From: Chara braunii | Lineage: Eukaryota; Streptophyta; Charophyceae; Charales; Characeae | NCBI GenBank assembly: GCA_003427395.1 | Contig: BFEA01000333.1 | Location: 561,492-582,436 of the forward strand | DNA length: 20,945 bases | Reading direction: 5' to 3' | Shown: positions 8,309-17,427 of the stretch, one piece after another | How the letters are laid out: each line of letters starts with the position of its first letter | Position numbering within the stretch: the first letter of the stretch is position 1 | The notes under the pieces: model-generated | What the model saw: only the letters and a program-made list of their open reading frames with translations | Databases searched by the model: none | Told to the model about the DNA's origin: nothing | Program-made: the position numbers and the translations under genes

Positions 8309-9170
8309 ATGCTTAATCCAGTGCAGGACCTGCAGATAGTGTCATGGAATGTCAATGGCAGGGCGTCTATTCCCACCAACAAGCCAAAGTGGAATAATTT
8401 CATCAAAGCTTTGGATTGGTTTGGTACTCACCAGCCAGACATCCTGTGTCTTCAAGAGACACATCTCACAAATAGTCAGGACCATTAAATAGTCCAGCAA
8501 GAGATTCTTAGAAGACTAAGATGGATTAAGCAAGCCAATTGGCTTCGTCCTAAAGGGTTAGCTCTTCAGGTTCTGCGGTTATTTTTCATTCTAAATCTAG
8601 GGCAGCTCAGACGCTACAAGTAGATGCAGCTCTTAGCGATAAGCTCTTAGCGATAACAGAGAGGGAAGATGGGTCAAAGTAGATTTTGAGTGCAAACAAG
8701 ATTGTTTCCGCCTGCTTTCATTGTACTGTCCTAGCTCTCAGCAACAGAGAGCTGAGCTCATTGACTCTCTTTCCCCGTATTGTACCACTCCTCATCTGAT
8801 TTTGGCGGGAGATTGGAATGCGACACTAGAACAGGGCCTAGATAGAATGTCTGGGGGAACATCAGCAATGGAGGGAGCAGTTTGGGACAAGGCAGCAGCT
8901 ATACACAACCTCATGACGGAACACCAACTGATCGACCCATATCGTATGAGACAACCCTCAACTAGAGCTTTCACTTGTCTCAAGCGCAATCGTAGTCAGC
9001 ACAAGATAGAGTTCTTCCTAGTCTCAGAGCAACTTCACGGAGCAGTCCAAGCAACGGGCATTAGTCAACTGCCACATGCAGCGGGGTTAGATCACTAAGT
9101 TATATACCTTAACTTACTTCCAGGCACAGGCCCAAAAAGAAATGGAACTGGATATCATGAGTCTTTCTTC
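8309..9170 (+). pseudogene. LINE ORF2 endonuclease (APE/EEP-type), broken and 3'-truncated
   Basis: The 59-codon frame 8309-8488 starts at ATG and contains IVSWNVNG and PDILCLQETHL, the first two motifs of apurinic-type LINE endonucleases; N and E are the metal and catalytic residues. It ends in TAA (8486-8488), but the same frame goes on coherently to about 8565. It then moves by one frame, and at 8628-8655 a 14-bp tandem duplication shifts it again. The frame 8721-9098 supplies LILAGDWNATL, KIEFFLVSEQL and a final GLDH where the family has an S-D-H. After a TAA at 9096-9098 the frame stays readable to about 9170 and is then lost. No reverse transcriptase follows. The enzyme would nick target DNA to prime cDNA synthesis; this copy cannot do so. 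Confidence 0.75.
8628..8655 (+). repeat. 14-bp tandem duplication inside the endonuclease
   Basis: AGCTCTTAGCGATA is present twice, head to tail. Fourteen is not a multiple of three, so the duplication alone explains the change from the frame used before it to the frame of 8721-9098. Confidence 0.9.
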
Positions 9171-9895
9171 AAAAGCGGTGATCATTCATAAGCACAAATC
9201 AGCATTCCTACGTCCAGCCCACATATTGTCTTTGGTCTCTTCAGGGCACCTCACGGTAAATGACTCGCACATTGCATGATTGCAGCACTCATGTTCTTAT
9301 AAAACTCTTGTAATACTCACTCTTGTAATACTCTATCCCAAGGACTGAAAACCCGAGAAATTACGCATACCTGATTGTCATGCACATAAGCAAAAGACAA
9401 TCGCACACAGGCCCAAACAAGAGTCATTTCCCAATCCTGACAGGATTCATGCTGCAGACACCCAGTCCCGGTCCCAGGGTCTCGACAAGTCCCAAGTCCC
9501 AGGGGCGTCCGGTAGGGTAGGCCGTAGGGGTTAGAGGCCAAAGTGTCGTAGGTCGGTAGGTGTTGGTACCGAAGCGTTGTAGGTCGGTAGGAGTCCATGC
9601 GGAACCCGACAAGAAAAGTCCAGAAGCGTCCAGTCCAGTCGGACAGTCAGTAACAAGTGCAACGGTCTGCCTAATTGTCTAGCAAGGTTCCTCTCCTGGA
9701 TTTAGAACCAAGAACAAGGCAGGCCTCGTACTAGGCAAATAAAAGCATGCCAAAAAGAGGGAATTACGCCCAATATCTGGCAGCCCAGGGAGGCTAAAGA
9801 GGCTGTTCTCATCTGCTCTGTTTGGAGTCTGTTATCTTAGCCGAGGCCGGGTAATGGCCCCATACTGTCATAAATTATGTAATTTACTAATTTTC
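9171..9895. other. no gene; short tandem repeats between LINE and retroposon
   Basis: ACTCTTGTAATACTC occurs twice around 9304-9333. CGTAGGTCGGTAGG-type motifs repeat around 9546-9593. CTTATAAAAC at about 9297 is TATA-like but has no gene downstream. The minus-strand frames at 9317-9612 follow the repeats. This stretch may be the remnant of another element. Confidence 0.4.
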
Positions 9896-9980
9896 TAATT
9901 TCCAGAAAGGCCCGATTCCCAGCACGTGCTGCTCCCAGCGAATAGATTGGAGTTCTTTTTTCACAAAAAAAAAGAAAAAA
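9896..9980 (+). mobile_element. second copy of the poly(A)-tailed retroposon
   Basis: The block CAGAAAGG, CCCGATTCCCA, TGCTGCTCC, GAATAGATTGGAGTTC, T6, CAC, then an A-rich tail (9963-9980) follows the same order as 1384-1459 of the first copy. Here the A tail begins directly after TTTCAC, whereas the first copy has about 35 more bases before its tail. The LTR retrotransposon begins 11 bases after this tail. No target duplication was found. Confidence 0.65.
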
Positions 9981-9991
9981 GGATTGTCCTT

Positions 9992-10931
9992 TGTGCGAGG
10001 CTCAAGGCCTCAATACGCCCTACTGGGCCCTATTTTCAGTACAGTCGGCCGCCCTAAGTGAAGGCAGGCTCGACCAAGGCCTACAGGCCCATTTTTGGGG
10101 TCACCACGCAACTGGGGAAATTCAGGCAGTTGCACAGCGCCAGTTGGTTGAGAGCACCTAGACCCAGGCTGCCTTTTCCGTATGTAACTGAGGCAGGCCC
10201 TGGGCCAGATACGCAACATGGGCCGAACACAGGCTGCGAGCAGTTGGGCACAGGAAAACACCACAGGCCCTGGGCCTGATTCGTTCGCACTGGGGCTCAG
10301 CCTCACGGGGCCTACCGGAAGCTTCTGGACTGAGGCCCAATGCAGGCAGGCTGCACGCATCAGGCAGGTCACTTCCATTTAGGAAAGTGCCTGCCCCAGC
10401 ACTCCTCATTCGGGCACTCGCTGCATGCTGTGCAAGCGCTGCTGCGCTAACGCTGGCCAGCGCTCACGCGCTCACGGGCGAGCGGGAAGGAGCAGGCAGC
10501 CATAGCCGAGTTGCGCTGCTGTATGCTGGATGGGGCGCATGGTGGTCCTTGGGTGCATGTGGCATCTGTGAGTTGGGGATCGAGGGTATGAGTGAGGCGA
10601 GAGACATACCTGGTGCTTNAGGCGAANGGCATTNGCCGAGATCTGCTCGTNCTTCNGGGAGCTGTTGACGTCATCAGCGNCATTGTAGNTAGGNTNGATA
10701 GNATCTGCCATTTGTAGTCTGGGCGCCGAGCGCCANATAGGATGTCGACATTGGTTCTTTGTTGATGATGATNAGACTATTNGAACATTGTCACTTNTGA
10801 GNTTTTGNTGTGCTCTTATTTGGTGGGACTTGTGTTGCAATTCTGCTTTTGGTTCGAGGTCACGACTATCTGGTCTCATGTGTATGATGCTGCTTGGTTT
10901 CTGAAGTTCGCTATTGCTCATTTTCCTTGCG
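9992..10931 (+). repeat. 5' LTR
   Basis: Begins TGTGCGAGG and matches 17428-18365 at a constant offset of 7434 bp after a 2-bp CG insertion near the start. It ends TTGCG where the 3' LTR ends TTGCA. Differences between the LTRs are confined to about the first 55 and last 20 bp; the roughly 865-bp core is identical, including 16 ambiguous bases (10619-10808). The 5' half is GC-rich with repeated AGGCCCTGGGCC motifs. No clear TATA box is seen within it. Confidence 0.93.
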
Positions 10932-10934
10932 GTT

Positions 10935-10946
10935 TGGCATCGGAGC
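10935..10946 (+). promoter_or_regulatory. primer-binding site, initiator tRNA-Met type
   Basis: TGGCATCGGAGC, three bases after the 5' LTR, agrees at 10 of 12 positions with the usual plant PBS complementary to the 3' end of initiator tRNA-Met. It primes minus-strand cDNA synthesis. Both mismatches are transitions, consistent with decay. Confidence 0.8.
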
Positions 10947-11580
10947 TGTGGTACGGTGCGCTAATCTAGCGCTTGTCTTCTGCCTATGCGGTACATGCAT
11001 GCGGTCTGCTGGGCGAGCGGCCGTAGAGAGTGTGTAGTGAGGAGGGTGAAGGCAAGTAGGGCGACACGAGAGGTGAGGGGTATGGCCAGGAAGGCTAAGT
11101 GGTGAAAGTGGGTGTTCGCAGTGTGATGAGAACTATCCGATGTGCGATTGATGCTGAGGTGGAACGGCGGAGTAATGCTGGTTGTGTCGAAGCAGTGATT
11201 GGTCATCACAGTCGGCATCAGGTCATCTGGTGAGAATATCTGTGGTTGGGGGCAGCTATTTTGAGGTACGTTGCACCTAACCCTATCAACCCTCTTCGAC
11301 ACTTCTTACCTTGAGGATGTGTGTTCTGTCTTGAGAGTCCTCTCATGTGAGGAGTCGAGTGCGCTCAACCTTGAGAATCGACATTGTTCACGTGGAGCAT
11401 CTGGAAGGAGAGGGCGGAGTTATCTGAAGGGCCCTGGACGCACTGGGTCACGGTCACCATGCCAACCCACCGGGAGTAGAGCATGCATGCTTTGCTGCTT
11501 TGTCCTTTGTCTGCTTGCTGTGCTGATAGATGGGTTATGAGGGGCAGGCCAGACCTGCAGGGGAGACGAGAACCGGGCGT

Positions 11581-11590
11581 CTATAAATAA
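11581..11590 (+). promoter_or_regulatory. TATA-like motif in the leader
   Basis: CTATAAATAA is the best TATA match in or near the 5' end of the element. It lies 650 bp downstream of the LTR, so it would give a transcript lacking the LTR. Function is speculative. Confidence 0.3.
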
Positions 11591-12130
11591 ACACCGGCGG
11601 GGTACCTTCCATTGGCTGTGATCGTCGTCCTGTCTTCGACGTTAAAGAATTCATGAGGATTGCGGGGGCCGTCCTTAAACGCCTCCTGATCAGCCAATCG
11701 GTCGGTGTAAGGCTCGCTGCACGCGAGCATAAACAATGTGTAGGGCTGGCCAGCTCAGCATACACTCGGGGCACAGGGGCGGGCCGTGTGCACACCTTTA
11801 GACACGCAGAGGGACGCTGACGTCAAGTGACTATCAAGAGGAACTAAGGGAGGGGTCTTTTTTATTTTGATTAGTTAGATGAACTGCCATTGACATCTGA
11901 CAGACAGGATAGGTAGAAACAGTTTCTGCTCAATTGCTTCTCTGTTTGCGGACTAGTCAAAGTAAAATAGTTTTGTTTGTAGGAATCTGGACTACCTGTT
12001 GGACCCGAATGTATAGACTCTGAAATACCCACCGGTTAATTAATTTATTTATTTTTAAATCGGTCTATGCATAGCGCTGTGGTGGGCATTGAGTGTGACC
12101 TAGTGCAGATTGTGTATAGTTCTGTAACTT

Positions 12131-14005
12131 ATGAGCAACAGGGAGACCACTAGCGAGGACACAGGATCTTGCGATTGCATAGACGCCCGATAGCCCACGT
12201 GGCATTAGGACCCAAGGGTGACAGGTTACTGTTCCACCAGCTTAGGGAGAGACAGCAGCAGCACCAGAGAGCTAGGGCAGAAGAGGCCAGCAGGGCGTTA
12301 GCAAGCGAAGCTGCTGCTTCAGCAGCCATGGCAACTGCTGCGCAGCAGAGTTTCCAGGCCAGCAGTTCAGGGACCGTAGGGTCAACAATTGCACAGACCC
12401 TGAGTCAGTTCACTGTCGTTATGGCAAGCCAGCCAATAGTGTTGACCCCTGAAGTGGTCGCCATACAGCAAGCAAAACTTCGTGAGACACAGCTGCAGAA
12501 GGCTTTAGGAGAGATAAAGGCGGAGAAAGAAAGAATGATCAGAAGAACATCAAGGATGCAGTGGAGACAAGCGGACATTAGTGAGTTAGAGGCGATGGAC
12601 CTGACAAACATGGATGGAGATGTGAGGACCCTGCGTGCAGTCCTGCTAGATGTAGTGGAAATGCAGGACCATCAGACGACTCTCTTACAAGACATCAAAC
12701 AGAGCCTGGCCGTGCTGGTTGGGCGAGCTTAGGCAACACCATCACAATCAGGGCTTGGTGCCTGGCCTGTGGTACAGCCTCCTCCTTTCATCCCACCGGT
12801 GACTGGAGTATGCCCATTTGCCTCTCCAGCATCTCCGTCGCAGGTTGCCGTAACTGGGCAGTCTGTTGTCTCGCAGCCGGCACAGCCACAGGGCACATAG
12901 CCCCAACAGCAACTTGTGCATCAACCTGCCCCCCAGGGTCCACAGCCCGGAGTGGGGCAGGTACTGGGACAAAAACAGTGGGTTCCAAAGACGGCCATCG
13001 CCTCACCCAAACCCTTCTCAGGGGACAAGAGGGGCAAAGACCTTGACACATGGTTGAGGTCAGTCTCTGTTACGTTCAAGTTAACCTTGCCGCACGAGAA
13101 AGTTCTTGTGGCTGCCTCCTATCTTGAGGGGAGTGCAACAAGATGGTTAAGCGGGCTAGTGCAACTTCAGGGGTACGGACATGACTTCCGCGCTTGGGCA
13201 GTCAACCAGAAACTGGAAGATTTCCTAAAGATGGTGGAGGAGAGGTGGCATGATCCTCAGGAGGCACAAAAGGTCACCGACGCGATCCTGACTCTGAGCA
13301 ATAGACCGTTCAAGTCAGTTAAGGGATGCCACAAACGGAGTAAAGCGTCTGGTTGGTGTACCTGGAGTGTGTTATGACCCCCAAGTCTTGCTAACCACTT
13401 ACCTGAGATGTCTCCCTATGCCACTCAGGAATTAGTTGGCGGGCGAGGCAACCATGAATGTACACAACTTCCCCTCGTTTAGCAAGAATGCCCTAGACCT
13501 GGATGCTAAGATAGGGCATGGGCACCAACCCACGACGGATGGTAGGAAGAAAACACCGCCTCCCAACTGGAAGGCGAAGGATCGCATCATGTTCGTCGAC
13601 AACGATGGTTCTACCATCGAATTAGATGACGACTTCCAGGAAGGAGTAGGTACAGAGGCAGGCAGCGTAGAAGCTTCAGGGGGTGGAGCAGTCGTTGCCT
13701 CAGTGCAAGAAGGCAAGGCGACCGGTAGACGCCGTGGAGTCTCCCGGTTTAGGAGTCAAGTTGACCCCAATGCTCCTCCATGGGAGAAAGCGGGTCTCAC
13801 AGAGGACGTAAGGAGAGACTGGTACACCAGGCAGGCCTGTACTCGTTGTGGTCAATATGGCCATAACCAGTTCAAGTGCCGCAATAGGAAGGTGACGGAA
13901 ACGATCCCGCCTACGATGGGGCAGGCGTTGGGATCCTCCGCTCGCGTAGGTAGCAATGTTGCCAGTAGGTCGGGAACTGCTCCGGGAAACACATCGGGCC
14001 AGTAG
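12131..14005 (+). pseudogene. gag: gag (capsid and zinc-knuckle polyprotein), broken
   Basis: The nucleocapsid-capsid precursor packages element RNA into particles. The best start is ATG 12131 (MSNRETTSEDTG), which meets TAG at 12191. The next frame then runs 12154-13377 through an alanine/glutamine-rich region, a coiled-coil-like stretch (LRETQLQKALGEIKAEKERM) and a proline/glutamine linker. The capsid domain follows, from PKPFSGDKRGKDLDTWL to DAILTLSNRPF (about 13000-13310). TAG codons interrupt this frame at 12730 and 12898. Near 13325 the reading shifts by one base, passes a third TAG (13433), and continues in 13436-14005. The zinc knuckle CTRCGQYGHNQFKC (13838-13879) has the full C-x2-C-x4-H-x4-C set. 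Gag ends at TAG 14003-14005, overlapping the pol frame. Confidence 0.85.
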
Positions 14006-14024
14006 GAATAGTAGTTGTTCCTAC
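13984..14024 (+). promoter_or_regulatory. candidate -1 ribosomal frameshift signal at gag-pol junction
   Basis: GGGAAAC (13984-13990) is read in the gag frame as G GGA AAC, the X XXY YYZ form of a slippery heptamer. A slip of -1 leads into the frame that carries protease (open from 13969 to 14391). The gag stop lies 12 bases downstream. A perfect 7-bp stem, GTAGGAA (14002-14008) with TTCCTAC (14018-14024) around a 9-base loop, starts 11 bases after the heptamer. The spacer is a little longer than the usual 5-9. Confidence 0.5.
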
Positions 14025-14530
14025 CAGGGTCGAGGTGGTGGACACACCCTCACCATCTCGAGAGATGGCCCAAGCTACTGGCTCTGTTGCCGTCCCACAA
14101 AGACATTCAGACCCAACGATCCTCTGTTCGCTGAATGTGTTCGAGTCCTTAAAGGAGCTAGAGGAGGAGTGGTCTAGATCGGACCCACTAGCTTCTTGGA
14201 CGGCCATGGCCAAAGCCCTTAAGGGTGAGTTGTTCGTCGGCGAGGTGGTCATTGGCGGCCGCAAGGCCAGGGCCTATTATGACACTTGCTCGACGCGGAA
14301 TTTTATTAGTCGCGCGTGCGTTGACAGGCTGCGCTTACAAGGGCAAGTGCAGCACCTGAGTCGACATGTGCCAACAAACAAGGCATGGTAGCAACCGACT
14401 ACCTTAAGGACATTGAGTGTCTTTTCCCGTACGTGGGAGGGGAATTGAGGCATCGTGTCTCTTTCCTAGTCAGCGATGATCTCCCTATGGATATCCTGTT
14501 AGGTATGTACTACCTCTCGGTTGCACAGCC
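13990..14530 (+). pseudogene. pol: retropepsin-like protease region
   Basis: This aspartic protease would cleave the polyprotein. In frame 14035-14391 the sequence ELFVGEVVIGGRKARAYYDT continues CSTRNFIS, the active-site region of retrotransposon proteases. The catalytic D-T is there, but the glycine expected next is a cysteine. A one-base shift before 14385 moves the coding sequence to the frame 14385-15173. That frame carries the C-terminal half ([13 protein letters not shown], then [10 protein letters not shown] at about 14487-14516, the second conserved strand). The altered glycine and the frameshift together make an active enzyme unlikely. Confidence 0.7.
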
Positions 14531-14739
14531 CCTTTTTGACAGGGACCAAAAAGTGGTCAAACACACTTTGCCCAAAGGGGGGACCACCAGATTACGTAAT
14601 TTTAAGGCTAGTAGTCTGATCGAGTCCTACGGATGCATGTGTGTGGCCACGTTCTATAATTATTATAAGCAAAATTCGGAGGAGGGTATGTACTTAGTAT
14701 ATGTCTCTGCAGCAGGCGAGCCGGTGAAAATGTTGCCGG

Positions 14740-15580
14740 AGATAGAGGGAGTGGTCGCTAAGTACCCAGATCTATTTGAAGGGCCGAAAGGGGTTGTTGA
14801 GAGGGAGGTCGTCCACGCGATAGAGATTATCCCAGGGTCTAGCATTCCGAAGGGTAGGATCTATCGGATGTCTCCAGGCGAGCTCGATGAGCTTCGCCGG
14901 CAGGTCAAGGAATTCATAGAGAAGGGTTGGATCCAACTTAGTGTCTCCCCTTACGGGTCTCCAGTTTTATTTGTACCGAAGAAGGGGGGAACCTTGAGGA
15001 TGTGCATTGACTATAGAGGCCTCAATGCCATCACCGTGAAGAACGCAGAGCCCCTACCGTGCATTGATGACTTGTTGGACCGAGTGCAAGGGTGCCGGTA
15101 CTTCAGTAAGGTAGACTTGAAGTCCGGGTGCTATCAGATTGCAATCCGGCCCGAGGATCCTGTACCTCCATGACATACTTATCCTCAGTAGGACTGTCGA
15201 GGAGCACGTTAGTCACTTAGACAAAGTCCTTAGCCTCCTTCAACAGCACCAGTTCAAGATCAATGGGGAGAAATGTGAGTTTGGCCGCACCTGGATCTTG
15301 TATCTGGGTCATGAGATTTCTGTCGAGGGATTCAAGCCCGATGACGCGAAGGTGGCCAGCATTCATGATTGGCCGCGTCCTCAGTCTGTGACTAAGATGA
15401 GGTCCTTCTTGGGGATGACCGGCTACTACCGTAATTTTGTCAAGAACTATAACATAGTGGTCGCCCCGTTGACGGACCTGACACGCCTTGACACCCCTTG
15501 GGAGTGGACAGACAGGTGTGAGGCTGCTTTCAGACATCTGAAGCATGACCTCGCTCACCATGAGGTCTTGAAACTATCCG
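14740..15580 (+). pseudogene. pol: reverse transcriptase with internal deletion
   Basis: RT copies the element RNA to cDNA. Frame 14385-15173 carries the fingers ([29 protein letters not shown]) and motif A ([15 protein letters not shown], catalytic D at 15114-15116). It then breaks at RPED. The next frame, 15139-15726, begins inside motif C with YLHDILILS. Motif B and its surroundings, about 50-60 residues in this family, are missing at a junction near 15158-15163. The first aspartate of motif C (family Y-x-D-D) is histidine here (codon 15169-15171). The thumb and connection (YLGHEISVEG, FLGMTGYYRNFVKNYN) are well kept. Loss of motif B and of one catalytic aspartate inactivates it. Confidence 0.88.
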
Positions 15581-15960
15581 ATCCTGAAAAGCCATTTGTT
15601 GTGACCACGGATGCCAGCCAATATGGCATTGGTGCCGTACGTGCGCAGCAGGAGGGGAAAAAGTTAAGGAAGGTAGAGTACATGTCCAAAAAGATGCCCT
15701 CTCAAAAGCAACAAGTTCACTTATGAGAAGGAACTCTACGCGATTTACAAGTGTTGACTCACTGGAGACATTACCTCCTTGGTCGCTTCTTCTACGTCAG
15801 GACTGATCATCAGACCCTGAGGTGGATGAAGACTCAACCGGTAGGATCGAAGTGATAGAGCAATATGACTTTGAGCCTCAGTACATCAAGGGGGAGTATA
15901 TGCGATGTCGCGTAGGCCAGACTTCCTGGGTGCGCTGGTCACAGAATTTGGGCTTGCGGA
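15581..15960 (+). pseudogene. pol: RNase H, frameshifted
   Basis: RNase H degrades the RNA strand of the hybrid. PFVVTTDASQYGIGAV (about 15592-15640) holds the first catalytic D. At about 15715 the reading moves to another frame giving YEKELYAIYK, then a TGA near 15752, then LTHWRHYLLGR and TDHQTLRWMK. After MKTQP (near 15840) a small gap in the family pattern and a frame change lead to RIEVIEQYDFEPQYIKGEY (near 15846-15900). A further shift joins SRRPD, the end of the domain, where the family has a D-A-L-S-R motif. At least three lesions occur in 380 bp. Confidence 0.8.
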
Positions 15961-17326
15961 CATGCGGACAGTGTTACCTAGTCTTTGGTGGAAGCCTATC
16001 GCGTTCCTTGAGAAGGCCGGGAATACACACTTGTGTGTTCCAAAGCGGGAGTCTTTGCGTAGTTTATCTTTAGGCGAATGTCATGATGCCAACGGACATT
16101 TTGGGTATAGGAAGACTGCAGCAAATCTGTTGCAGCAGTTCTGGTGGCCCACAATGATGAAAGATGTGAAGCTGTACGTGGAGACTTGCCAGGTGTGTCA
16201 GAGAGACAAGCCATGTACACAGGCCCCTCTTGGGCTTCTCAAGCCCCTTTCGATTCCAGAAAGGCCCGGTGACAGCCTGTCTATGGATTTCATGGACAAA
16301 CTGGTCACCAGCAAGAGTGGAATGAGATATATCTATGTCATTGTGGATAGGTTTAGTAAGTATGCTAGATTAGTTGCAATGCCTGCTACAGCTAAGACCG
16401 AGTATGTGATCAAGCTGTTCAAAGAGAACTGGGTCAGAGACTTTGGGCTTCCAAAGTCTATTGTGAGTGACAGGGATGTCAGATTCACCAGTGATTTGTG
16501 GAAGGCAGCAGCTGCAGAACAGGGAGCACAGCTGCAGATGACTTCTGGGAACCGCCCAGAGGCAAATGGCCAAGCAGAGCAACTGAACGGCGCTGTACAA
16601 CACCTGTTGCGGCACTACATTAAGCCCAATCAGGTGGACTGGGATGAGAAACTTGCTCTCATCGCCAGCCTGTACAACAACTCTGTGCACAGAGCCACTG
16701 GGGTAAGCCCTAACAGTCTGCTATTGACTTTCAAGCCTAGACTGCCCCTAGACTTTCTACTACCTGACAACCAGCCAACTGCTGCCTTGGGCACACTTGA
16801 ATTTGCCTATCGTTATGAACAACTGATGCAGCAGGCAGTAGAACAGATGCGTAAGGCACAGGCGGCAATGATAGAGTCTGAGAACAAACACTGCCGCGCT
16901 TCTACATTTCAGGTAGGGGACAGAGTCTGGGTAAAGTCCTCAGATCTGGGACAGGAGCACGGGATCTCCCGCAAGCTCATGCCAGAGTACTTTGGACCAT
17001 GGGAGGTTCTGGATGTTGTTGGGGGAGATCCGGATGGGCCATCTTATGTAATCCGCATTGGTCATCTTCGCACTTACCCTGTCTTTCACGCCTCCAAACT
17101 CGCACCTTTCGAGGAAACTGATCAGTTTCCCTCTCGTCGCTCAATGCTGCCCCCAACCATGGATGGAGAGGTCGACATCGATGACATCGTGGACCACAGG
17201 GAAATGCCAGTTCCAAGACCAACAGGCAGGGGACGTCCTCCTAAGCCGAAGCTGCAGTATTGCGTTTGGTTCAGACATGACAATGATCCTAAGGAGGACA
17301 GATGGTTTACCAGGGAGGAGAATTGA
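15905..17326 (+). CDS. pol C-terminal part: integrase with GPF region and chromodomain
   Basis: A single 473-codon open frame and the only undamaged part of pol. The apparent start ATG (15905) is inside the former polyprotein, so it is not a natural start. Integrase inserts cDNA into host DNA. The zinc-binding domain has H60, H65, C95 and C98. The catalytic core has D128 (SMDFM), D189 (IVSDRD) and E225 (GQAEQLNG), with the D-35-E spacing of active enzymes. FQVGDRVWVK (335-344) and LMPEYFGPWEVLDVVG (358-373) form the GPF/Y region. The C-terminus from about 422 (VDIDDIVDHR, then PKLQYCVWF, DRWFTREEN) is a chromodomain, thought to guide insertion to modified histones in chromoviruses. It would need trans-supplied RT and gag. 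Confidence 0.92.
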   Translation: MSRRPDFLGALVTEFGLADMRTVLPSLWWKPIAFLEKAGNTHLCVPKRESLRSLSLGECHDANGHFGYRKTAANLLQQFWWPTMMKDVKLYVETCQVCQRDKPCTQAPLGLLKPLSIPERPGDSLSMDFMDKLVTSKSGMRYIYVIVDRFSKYARLVAMPATAKTEYVIKLFKENWVRDFGLPKSIVSDRDVRFTSDLWKAAAAEQGAQLQMTSGNRPEANGQAEQLNGAVQHLLRHYIKPNQVDWDEKLALIASLYNNSVHRATGVSPNSLLLTFKPRLPLDFLLPDNQPTAALGTLEFAYRYEQLMQQAVEQMRKAQAAMIESENKHCRASTFQVGDRVWVKSSDLGQEHGISRKLMPEYFGPWEVLDVVGGDPDGPSYVIRIGHLRTYPVFHASKLAPFEETDQFPSRRSMLPPTMDGEVDIDDIVDHREMPVPRPTGRGRPPKPKLQYCVWFRHDNDPKEDRWFTREEN

Positions 17327-17416
17327 TGCAGACCGCTCCACAGGCTGTCGCACACTACGAGAAGTCACTGCAGAAAGGAAAGCGCCAGATTGAGAATGGG
17401 ACTTCTCAGAGGATAT

Positions 17417-17427
17417 GGAGGAGGGAA
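17417..17427 (+). promoter_or_regulatory. polypurine tract
   Basis: GGAGGAGGGAA lies directly before the TG that opens the 3' LTR. It is the RNase H-resistant primer for plus-strand synthesis, and its position fixes the left LTR edge at 17428. Confidence 0.88.

Larger units (their letters stand above)
10932..12130 (+). other. leader between 5' LTR and gag
   Basis: About 1.2 kb without a credible coding frame; the frames at 10961-11302 (-), 11271-11540 (+) and 11535-11795 (-) match nothing. A TATA-like CTATAAATAA lies at 11581-11590. RNA packaging signals are expected in such a leader but cannot be pointed out. Confidence 0.7.
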
